5,450 bases of DNA from the NCBI GenBank assembly GCA_021788955.1, contig JAJYKC010000235.1, positions 1-5,450 of the forward strand, given 5' to 3'. Origin of the DNA: Acidobacteriota bacterium. GTDB taxonomy: Bacteria; Acidobacteriota; Terriglobia; Bryobacterales; Bryobacteraceae. Shown here piece by piece: positions 1 to 5,450 of the stretch (positions are counted from its first letter, which is position 1; every line of letters begins with the position of its first letter). Both the position numbers and the translations under genes were made by a program. A model generated the notes under the pieces. That model made no database searches and was not told the origin of the DNA. It was given only the letters and a program-made list of their open reading frames with translations.

Positions 1-2
1 TT

Positions 3-1763
3 TGGCTCCACCCGCCGGTGGACGGCGTTTGGAATCCGCCGGAGCGCGAGCGGATCGGCCGGGCGATGGAGAGCATTCTGGCGCGGCAGTTGCCCGACGG
101 GGGATTCAACATTTATCCGCAGGGGCCGTCGGATGTGAGCGCGACGGTGAAGGCGTATTTTGCCCTGAAGCTGGCGGGGCTCGACTACGACGATCCGCGG
201 CTGAAGCGGGCGCGGGAGCGGATTCTGGCGCTGGGCGGGATTCAGGCGGCGAACAGCTACGTGAAGATCAACCTGAGCCTGTTCGGGCTGTATCCGCGGG
301 AAGGCGCGCCGACGGTGCCGCCGGAGCTGATGCTGCTGCCGGGGAATTTCATCTACCAGATGTCGTCGTGGACGCGGGCGATCGTGATTCCGCTGGCGAT
401 TGTGCATGCGTTCCACCCTCAGCGGCCGGTGCCGAAGGGATTCGACCTGCAGGAACTGTTTGTGCCGGGCGTGAAAACGGAGTTCACGGAAGGCGCGAAG
501 TTTTTCAGTTGGCGGAGTTTCTTTTATAAGGCCGACCGGTTTTTGAAGTGGTGGGAGAAGCACGGTTCGCGGAGCGTGCGGCAGAAGGCGATCCGGAAGG
601 CCGAGAAGTGGATGCTAGAGCGAACGCGGTATACCGACGGGCTGGGCGCGATTTATCCCCCGATGATGTATGTGATCATGGCGCTCGATCTGCTCGGGTA
701 TCCGGTGGATCATCCGGAGCGGGTGGAAGCGCAGCGGCAGTTCGACCGTCTGATGGTGGACGATGAGCGCGGGTTCTACTTCCAGCCGTGTTTTTCGGTG
801 GTGTGGGACACGGCGATTGCGGGGTATGCGCTGGGATTGGGCGGTGAGCCGCCGGAGGCAGCGCTCGGCCGGGCGGCGGACTGGATGCTGACCAAGGAAG
901 TGCGGCGCAAGGGCGACTGGAGCGTGAAGCGGCCGAAGACGGAGCCCGCGGGGTGGTACTTCGAGTTCGCCAACGAGTTTTATCCGGATATCGACGATAC
1001 GGCGATGGTGCTGCTGGCTCTGAGCCGGGCGCAGGGAAAGCCGGCGGCGCAGTCGGCGGCGGTCAAGCGGGCGGTGAAGTGGCTGCTCGATATGCAGTCG
1101 AAGGACGGCGGGTGGGCGGCGTTCGATGTGGACAACAACTGGGAGTCGCTGAGTTACGTGCCGTTCGCCGACCATAACGCGATGCTGGACCCAACGTGTC
1201 CGGACATCACGGGACGGGTGCTCGAAGCGCTATGCGCCTGCGGGGTGAGCCAGAATGATCCGGCGGTGCAGCGCGGCGTGAAGTATCTTTTGCAGGCGCA
1301 GGAGCAGGACGGAAGCTGGTACGGCCGGTGGGGCGTCGATTACATCTACGGCACATTTCTGGCGTTGCGTGGACTGGCGGCGGCGGGGGTGAGCGAGTTG
1401 GAAGCCCCGGTGCAGCGGGCGCTCGAGTGGGTGCGGGCGAACCAGAACTTCGACGGCGGCTGGGGCGAGAGCTGCGCCAGCTACGATGAGAACCGCTATG
1501 TCGCGGCGGCAAGCACGCCATCCCAGACGGCGTGGGCGGTGCTGGCGCTGCTGGCGGGCGGAGACACGACGAGCGCGAGTCTGAAGGACGGCGTGGAGTA
1601 TCTGCTTCGGACGCAGACGAGCGGCGGAACCTGGGACGAGGATTTGGCCACGGGCACGGGGTTTCCGAGGGTGTTCTACCTGAGCTATCACTTATACCGG
1701 CACTCGTTTCCGGTAATGGCGCTGAATTGTTTTCTCCAGGCGAGGAGCGCGGGCCGCGGCTAA
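3..1763 (+). CDS. shc: Squalene-hopene cyclase (5' end beyond window)
   Basis: This class II triterpene cyclase converts squalene to hopene/hopanol by proton-initiated polycyclisation; the family is monotopic on the inner membrane. The frame is open from the first full codon at base 3, so the gene starts upstream. The GTG at 18 is probably internal, and by comparison with about 630-residue cyclases roughly 55-60 residues are missing. Numbering from that GTG codon: the catalytic Asp motif DIDDTA is at 324-329 (bases 987-1004), the WDT element at 263-265, and an active-site-type Trp at 118 in SSWTR. QW-type repeats are visible around 360-366 (QSKDGGW), 426-435 and 476-482. The C-terminal GTGF...FYLSY..Y block (546-560) keeps F549, F553, Y557 and Y560 with the spacing of the Alicyclobacillus cavity residues F601, F605, Y609 and Y612. 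No frameshift or lost motif is seen, so the enzyme should be active. It is the first visible gene of the operon, 23 bases before hpnA. Confidence 0.96.
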   Translation, partial: WLHPPVDGVWNPPERERIGRAMESILARQLPDGGFNIYPQGPSDVSATVKAYFALKLAGLDYDDPRLKRARERILALGGIQAANSYVKINLSLFGLYPREGAPTVPPELMLLPGNFIYQMSSWTRAIVIPLAIVHAFHPQRPVPKGFDLQELFVPGVKTEFTEGAKFFSWRSFFYKADRFLKWWEKHGSRSVRQKAIRKAEKWMLERTRYTDGLGAIYPPMMYVIMALDLLGYPVDHPERVEAQRQFDRLMVDDERGFYFQPCFSVVWDTAIAGYALGLGGEPPEAALGRAADWMLTKEVRRKGDWSVKRPKTEPAGWYFEFANEFYPDIDDTAMVLLALSRAQGKPAAQSAAVKRAVKWLLDMQSKDGGWAAFDVDNNWESLSYVPFADHNAMLDPTCPDITGRVLEALCACGVSQNDPAVQRGVKYLLQAQEQDGSWYGRWGVDYIYGTFLALRGLAAAGVSELEAPVQRALEWVRANQNFDGGWGESCASYDENRYVAAASTPSQTAWAVLALLAGGDTTSASLKDGVEYLLRTQTSGGTWDEDLATGTGFPRVFYLSYHLYRHSFPVMALNCFLQARSAGRG

Positions 1764-1778
1764 AGGCTGCGCGCCTTT
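1762..1778 (+). other. Small hairpin between shc and hpnA
   Basis: AAAGGC (1762-1767) and GCCTTT (1773-1778) form a perfect 6-bp stem with a 5-base loop. The stem begins within the shc stop codon. No T-run follows, so it does not look like an intrinsic terminator. The only SD-like AAGG before hpnA lies in its left arm, about 20 bases before the hpnA ATG. It might affect translation of hpnA or mRNA processing, but a 6-bp stem can arise by chance in GC-rich DNA. Confidence 0.3.
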
Positions 1779-1786
1779 CGCCAAGC

Positions 1787-2791
1787 ATGAAACCAGTACT
1801 AGTTACGGGAGCTACCGGGTTTCTCGGCTGGCACATCGCACGCTTGCTCAGCGAGCGCGGCTACACGGTACGGGCGCTGGCGCGTCCGGGAAGCCGATTG
1901 CGGGAACTCGATGTCGAACGCGTAGAGGGAGACCTGCGCGATGCGGCATCGGTAGAGCGGGCGGCGGCGGGGTGCGGGCTGATTTTTCACGCGGCGGCGG
2001 ATTACCGGCTGTGGGCGCGGGACCGGGAGGAGATGTTCCGTTCGAACGTCGATGGGACGCGGAACGTGCTGGAGGCCGCGCTGCGGGAGGGCGCCGAGCG
2101 GGTGGTGTACACGAGCACGGTAGGGTGCATCGGGATTCCGCCGGGCGGGGAAGGCGACGAGACGACGCCGGTATGCGAGGCGGAGATGGCGGGCGACTAC
2201 AAGCGGTCGAAGTTTCAGGCCGAACGGGTGGCGCTCGAGTATGCGCGTATGGGGGTGCCGGTGGTGATTGTGAATCCGACGGCACCGGTGGGAGACCACG
2301 ATTTCAAGCCGACGCCGACGGGGCGGATCATCCTGGATTTTCTGTTGGGGCGGATGCCGGCGTACATCGAGACGGGATTGAACCTGGTGGATGTGCGGGA
2401 CACGGCGATGGGGCATTTGCAGGCGTGCGAGCGGGGTGTGGAGGGAGAGCGGTACATTCTGGGCTGCCAGAACCTCACGCTCGAACAGATTCTGGGGAAA
2501 CTCGCCGCGATCAGCGGGATTCCGGCGCCGCGGTGGAAGATTCCTTATGCGATGGCGTATTTCACGGGGATGATTGATACGGGCCTTTCGCGGGTGACGG
2601 GGCGGGAGCCGCGGGCGCCGCTCGATGCGGTTCGGATGGCGAAGAAGAAGATGTTCGTGAGATGGGAGAAGGCGCGGCGGGAACTGGGGTTTGCGCCGAA
2701 GCCGGTGGAGGAAGCGCTGGAGCGAGCGGTGGAGTGGTTTCAGGCGAACGGTTATGTGCCGGAGGCGCGGAGGCTGAGCATCGCGAGTTGA
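1787..2791 (+). CDS. hpnA: Hopanoid-associated sugar epimerase HpnA (SDR family)
   Basis: This is a 334-residue extended short-chain dehydrogenase of the NAD-dependent epimerase/dehydratase type, most like the HpnA proteins found in hopanoid clusters. The N-terminal Rossmann motif TGATGFLG is at residues 7-14, an acidic GDLRD segment at 48-52, and IFHAAA at 66-71. The active site has YTST at 108-111 and the YxxxK pair Y138/K142 in YKRSK. The conserved NPTAPVG follows at 163-169 and LVDVRD at 200-205. The ATG at 1787 is chosen because the beta-strand MKPVLVTGATG begins there; the frame is open upstream but lies over shc. There is no good Shine-Dalgarno sequence, so translation may be coupled to shc 23 bases upstream. 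The gene's stop overlaps the hpnG start. The family is linked to hopanoid loci by context, and its exact substrate is not settled; modification of a sugar-like head group is inferred. A generic dihydroflavonol-reductase-like enzyme is the alternative reading. Confidence 0.93.
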   Translation: MKPVLVTGATGFLGWHIARLLSERGYTVRALARPGSRLRELDVERVEGDLRDAASVERAAAGCGLIFHAAADYRLWARDREEMFRSNVDGTRNVLEAALREGAERVVYTSTVGCIGIPPGGEGDETTPVCEAEMAGDYKRSKFQAERVALEYARMGVPVVIVNPTAPVGDHDFKPTPTGRIILDFLLGRMPAYIETGLNLVDVRDTAMGHLQACERGVEGERYILGCQNLTLEQILGKLAAISGIPAPRWKIPYAMAYFTGMIDTGLSRVTGREPRAPLDAVRMAKKKMFVRWEKARRELGFAPKPVEEALERAVEWFQANGYVPEARRLSIAS

Positions 2792-3462
2792 GAACGCTGG
2801 GATTTGTGGCCGCGGAGCGGCGGGAGTTCGACGGGATTGTGCGGATGTTGAGCGGAGTACGAAGGATGCGAGCGCCGATTGATTTTTTGGCTGAAGGGCA
2901 GTGGGCGGGGCGCCGGGTGGTGCTGGCGGCCAACGGTCCGGGGCCGAAGTTGGCGCGGGAGGCAGTAGAGGCGGCGGGCGAAGTAGGGGCTTGGGTGAGC
3001 ACGGGGTATTGCGGCGCGCTCGACGCGAACCTGGCGGTTGGCGATATCCTAATAGCAACGGCGGTCAATGGTTGGGCCGCTGCCGTGCCGGATTGTCCGG
3101 CGCGGTTTCCGAGGGGCCGGATCCTGTCGGAAGACCGCGTAGTGAGCACGGCGTGGGAGAAGCGGCAATTAGCCGCGACGGGCGCCGCGGCTGTTGAGAT
3201 GGAAGCCGCCGGAGTAACGGCGGCGGCGCAGGAGCAGGGGTTGCCGTTCTATTGCATTCGGGTGGTGACCGACGGAGCGAACGAGGACATGCCGATGGAC
3301 TTCAATCGATACAGGGGGCCGGACGGGCGGTTTTCGCGTAGCCGGATTGCGCTGGCGGCGATCGGTCAGCCGAAGAAGCTGGCGGCTCTGATTCGTTTTG
3401 GGCGGCGCTGCGAGAAGGCATCGATTCAGTTAGGAGACGGTCTTGCCGGCTGCCGGTTCTAA
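2788..3462 (+). CDS. hpnG: Hopanoid-associated phosphorylase/nucleosidase HpnG
   Basis: This 224-residue protein belongs to the nucleoside phosphorylase / MTA-SAH nucleosidase superfamily, and length and context match HpnG. In the known pathway HpnG removes adenine from adenosylhopane, giving a ribosyl-type side chain on the way to bacteriohopanetetrol. The N-terminal strand LGFVAAERREF carries an early Glu (E10). GPGPK is at 50-54, STGYCGAL at 71-78, and the VGDI element at 84-87. The ribose-site-like VEMEA is at 136-140, and VVTDGA (159-164) holds the candidate catalytic Asp D162. The TTG at 2788 is chosen because it puts the first beta-strand four residues in, as is usual for the family. 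It shares TTGA with the hpnA stop, which suggests coupled translation. A GGAGG lies at 2769-2773, but its 14-base spacing is long. Another purine-nucleoside-cleaving enzyme is possible, but the hopanoid neighbourhood favours HpnG. Confidence 0.86.
   Translation: MRTLGFVAAERREFDGIVRMLSGVRRMRAPIDFLAEGQWAGRRVVLAANGPGPKLAREAVEAAGEVGAWVSTGYCGALDANLAVGDILIATAVNGWAAAVPDCPARFPRGRILSEDRVVSTAWEKRQLAATGAAAVEMEAAGVTAAAQEQGLPFYCIRVVTDGANEDMPMDFNRYRGPDGRFSRSRIALAAIGQPKKLAALIRFGRRCEKASIQLGDGLAGCRF
3432..3436 (+). promoter_or_regulatory. Shine-Dalgarno AGGAG before a TTG at 3443
   Basis: AGGAG sits 6 bases before the TTG at 3443, which is in frame with dehydrogenase 1. The spacing is ideal, better than that of any purine-rich stretch before the ATG at 3533, where GGAG at 3515-3518 is 14 bases away. 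If used, dehydrogenase 1 would start inside the last 20 bases of hpnG and gain 30 residues. Such motifs also arise by chance in this G-rich coding sequence. Confidence 0.4.
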
Positions 3463-3532
3463 GGTCGGACAGATCGGCGGGCTGGCGGCGCACGCGCTGG
3501 CTCAGGGGCGCCTGGGAGAAGTACCTTCGGCG

Positions 3533-4591
3533 ATGCGGGCGGCGGTGTACCTGGGGAACCAGAAGGTACGGGTCGAGTCGATTCCGACGCCGGAGATCGG
3601 AGACGGCGAGGTGTTGATCCAGGTGGAGAGCTGCGGGATCTGCCACACGGATTTGAAGAAGATCGAGTACGACCTGCTGGCGCCGCCGAGGGTCTTCGGG
3701 CATGAGACGGCGGGAGTGATCGCGGCGGTGGGAGCGGGAGTGACGGAGTACGAGCCGGGCGACCGCGTGGTGGTGTTTCACCATATCCCATGTATGAATT
3801 GTTTTTATTGCCGGCATAAGCTGTACGCGCAGTGTCCGGTGTACAAGCGGGTTGGGGTGACGGCTGGGTTTGAGCCGGCTGGTGGGGGATTCGGACAGTA
3901 CGTGCGCGCGATGGACTGGATTGTCCGGCGTGGCATTGAGAAGATTCCGGAGGGCGTGGCGTTCGAGCGGGCTTCGTTTGTGGAGCCTGTGAACACATGC
4001 GTGAAGGGATTCGCGATGCTGGGCGCGGGGCATGGGGACGTGGTGGTGGTGCTGGGGCAGGGGCCGATCGGACTGATTTTCACGATGCTGGCGCGGCGCG
4101 CGGGCGCGACTGTGCTGGCGACGGACGCGATGGGGCACCGGCGGGGGATGGCGGAGAGGTTTGGCGCGCTGGCTGCGTACGATCCGCGGGACGCGCGATT
4201 CCGGGAGCATGTGGGGGATCTGACGGAAGGCCGGGGAGCGGACTTCGCGATCGTGGCCGCTTCGGCGCGGGGGATTGTGGAGCAGGCCGTCGAAGGGACC
4301 CGGCCGGGTGCGAAAATATTACTGTTCGCCCAGACTTCGCATCAAGAAAGAATCGAAGTATCCGGCGCCGACGTCTGTGTCGGTGAGCGGGCATTGCTGG
4401 GCTCTTATAGTGCTTCGGTCGATTTGCAGAAAGAGTCGGCCGAGTTGGTTTTTAGTGGAGCGCTACCAGTTGAAGGCTTGATCTCCGACATTGTTGCGCT
4501 GGATGAGATCGGGGACGGGATTGAGCTGGCCTTGCATCCGTTAGAGCGCTCGCTGAAAATTATGGTGCAGCCTCAAAGGTGGCAGGATTGA
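3533..4591 (+). CDS. Zinc-dependent medium-chain alcohol/polyol dehydrogenase 1
   Basis: This is a 352-residue (from ATG 3533) zinc-containing medium-chain dehydrogenase, a GroES-like catalytic domain followed by a Rossmann domain, probably cytoplasmic. Catalytic zinc ligands are C34 in SCGIC, H57/E58 in FGHET, and E151 in EPVN. The structural zinc site is a full Cys quartet, C87, C90, C93 and C101. The nucleotide motif GQGPIG is at 175-180, and D198 at the end of the second Rossmann strand favours NAD over NADP. The overall pattern resembles threonine, sorbitol and galactitol-phosphate dehydrogenases, and the substrate cannot be read from sequence. The ATG at 3533 is chosen because MRAAVYLG is the normal family N-terminus. 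An in-frame TTG at 3443 with a better Shine-Dalgarno would add 30 residues and overlap hpnG by 20 bases. Codon usage changes abruptly from about 4313. The position after hpnG suggests a role in hopanoid side-chain redox chemistry, which is inference. Confidence 0.91.
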   Translation: MRAAVYLGNQKVRVESIPTPEIGDGEVLIQVESCGICHTDLKKIEYDLLAPPRVFGHETAGVIAAVGAGVTEYEPGDRVVVFHHIPCMNCFYCRHKLYAQCPVYKRVGVTAGFEPAGGGFGQYVRAMDWIVRRGIEKIPEGVAFERASFVEPVNTCVKGFAMLGAGHGDVVVVLGQGPIGLIFTMLARRAGATVLATDAMGHRRGMAERFGALAAYDPRDARFREHVGDLTEGRGADFAIVAASARGIVEQAVEGTRPGAKILLFAQTSHQERIEVSGADVCVGERALLGSYSASVDLQKESAELVFSGALPVEGLISDIVALDEIGDGIELALHPLERSLKIMVQPQRWQD

Positions 4592-5450
4592 AACGGATGA
4601 GAGCGGCCGTGTTGTACGGCCGGGAAGATTTGCGGATTCAGGACGTGGAGGTGCCGAGGCTCGAGCCGGGCGACATCCTGGTTCGGGTGCGTTCGGCGTT
4701 GACGTGCGGGACCGATGTGAAGGTGTTCCGGCGGGGATATCATGCGCGGATGATCGTGCCTCCGGCATTGTTCGGCCACGAGTTGGCGGGCGATGTGGCG
4801 GAGGTGGGTCCGGGTGTGAAGGGGTTTCAGCAAGGCGATCGCGTGGTGGCGGCGAATTCCGCTCCGTGCGGAGTGTGTTTTTACTGCCGGCGGGGGCAGG
4901 AAAATCTCTGTGAGGATCTGCTGTTCAACAATGGCGCGTACGCGGAATATATCCGGATTCCGGCGCGGATTGTGGAGCGGAACACGTATAAGCTGCCGGC
5001 GAGCGTGTCGTATCAGGATGCGGCGTTGTGCGAGCCCCTGGCTTGCGCGCTGCGGGGACTGGATGAGACGGGCGTGCGGCCGGGCGACACGGTGGCGGTG
5101 ATCGGGCTTGGACCGATCGGCCTGATGTTCGTGAAAATGGCGAAGGTGCTGGGCGCGCGGGTGATTGCGATCGGGCGGCGGGCGGTGCAGTTACATCATG
5201 CGCGGCAGATGGGATCGGACGAGGGTCTGATCGCGGGCGACGGGGGCGGCACGCTGGTTGAGGAAGTGCGCGGGTTGACGGACGGACGAGGCGCGGACTC
5301 GGTGATCGAGGCCGTGGGCCGGCCGGAGGCCTGGGAGACGGCAGTGCGTCTGGCGCGGCGCGGGGGCGTGGTGAATTTCTTCGGCGGCTGTCCGAACGGG
5401 ACGACGGTGGAGATCGACACGTCGCTGATGCATTACTCGAACCTAGATCG
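4588..5450 (+). CDS. Zinc-dependent medium-chain dehydrogenase 2 (3' end beyond window)
   Basis: The frame is open from TTG 4588 to the window end, giving 287 codons of a protein that normally has about 340-350 residues. It is a second GroES-plus-Rossmann zinc dehydrogenase. Numbering from the TTG: catalytic zinc ligands are C40 in LTCGTD, H64/E65 in FGHEL, and E149 in CEPLAC. The structural zinc Cys quartet is C94, C97, C100 and C108. GLGPIG is at 173-178. The second Rossmann strand ends in IGRR (195-198) with no acidic residue, which favours NADP. TTG 4588 shares TTGA with the stop of dehydrogenase 1. ATG 4597, three codons later, is equally plausible and gives the family-like MRAAVLYG start. 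Purine-rich AAAGGTGGCAGGA (4575-4587) could serve either. The two dehydrogenases are clearly related but divergent, so they are ancient paralogues and not a recent duplication. Threonine- or sorbitol-dehydrogenase-like; the substrate is unknown. Confidence 0.91.
   Translation, partial: MKRMRAAVLYGREDLRIQDVEVPRLEPGDILVRVRSALTCGTDVKVFRRGYHARMIVPPALFGHELAGDVAEVGPGVKGFQQGDRVVAANSAPCGVCFYCRRGQENLCEDLLFNNGAYAEYIRIPARIVERNTYKLPASVSYQDAALCEPLACALRGLDETGVRPGDTVAVIGLGPIGLMFVKMAKVLGARVIAIGRRAVQLHHARQMGSDEGLIAGDGGGTLVEEVRGLTDGRGADSVIEAVGRPEAWETAVRLARRGGVVNFFGGCPNGTTVEIDTSLMHYSNLD

Noticed and set aside
18..20. GTG as the true start of squalene-hopene cyclase
   Set aside because: The frame is open to the window edge, and about 55-60 N-terminal residues expected from the family are absent. 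The codon fits better as an internal Val.
615..1175. 186-codon open frame on the - strand inside shc
   Set aside because: It overlaps the conserved cyclase core including the DIDDTA motif and encodes an Arg-rich sequence without motifs.
1532..1786. Upstream in-frame extension of hpnA
   Set aside because: The added residues would lie over the shc C-terminal motifs and precede the Rossmann strand that starts at ATG 1787.
1799..3058. 419-codon open frame on the - strand opposite hpnA and hpnG
   Set aside because: The product is Arg/Pro/His-rich with no family motif. It is an antisense by-product of G-ending codons on the + strand, where clear HpnA and HpnG motifs lie.
3463..3532. Small RNA or attenuator in the gap between hpnG and the ATG of dehydrogenase 1
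   Set aside because: No convincing stem followed by a T-run and no known riboswitch-like pattern were seen. The stretch is open in frame with dehydrogenase 1 and may be coding.
3302..4210. 302-codon open frame on the - strand opposite dehydrogenase 1
   Set aside because: Same low-complexity Arg/His/Pro composition, no recognisable domain, and it runs across the end of hpnG and into a well-supported dehydrogenase.
4588..5450. Recent tandem duplication of the zinc dehydrogenase gene
   Set aside because: The two proteins align through the zinc and Rossmann motifs but differ widely elsewhere, including cofactor residues, and no long DNA identity is visible. They are old paralogues.

Overview
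The window is a compact, single-strand segment of a hopanoid (bacterial pentacyclic triterpenoid) biosynthesis operon from a GC-rich bacterium. All five genes read on the + strand. In order they are: a squalene-hopene cyclase missing its N-terminus (shc/hpnF, 3-1763), the hopanoid-associated NAD-dependent sugar epimerase HpnA (1787-2791), the hopanoid-associated nucleoside phosphorylase/nucleosidase HpnG (2788-3462), a complete zinc-dependent medium-chain alcohol/polyol dehydrogenase (3533-4591, or from 3443 with an upstream TTG), and a second zinc-dependent medium-chain dehydrogenase cut by the window end (4588-5450).

The genes are packed like one transcription unit. The shc-hpnA gap is 23 bases and holds a small hairpin. 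hpnA/hpnG and dehydrogenase 1/dehydrogenase 2 each share a TTGA start-stop overlap. The only other gap is the 70 bases at 3463-3532 between hpnG and the ATG of dehydrogenase 1, and an N-terminal extension of that gene may fill it. No operon promoter, rho-independent terminator, tRNA, rRNA, mobile element, CRISPR array or notable direct repeat was seen. The operon probably begins upstream and continues downstream.

How the genes may work together: Shc cyclises squalene to hopene or hopanol at the membrane. In the known pathway HpnH, which is not in this window, adds adenosine to hopene, and HpnG then removes adenine to leave a ribosyl-type side chain. That chain must be reduced to give bacteriohopanetetrol. 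Two tandem polyol-type zinc dehydrogenases directly after hpnG are therefore plausible candidates for side-chain redox steps. This is a hypothesis from gene context, not shown by the sequence. HpnA is presumed to act on a sugar or sugar-like head group.

Organism: GC-rich genes with strongly G-ending codons, the order shc-hpnA-hpnG followed by zinc dehydrogenases, and frequent TTG starts would suit an acidobacterium (Solibacter/Bryobacter-like). This is a low-confidence guess, and other GC-rich hopanoid producers remain possible. The most distinctive observations are the dehydrogenase pair with contrasting cofactor signatures, the repeated TTG-based junctions, and an abrupt change in codon composition near position 4313 inside dehydrogenase 1.
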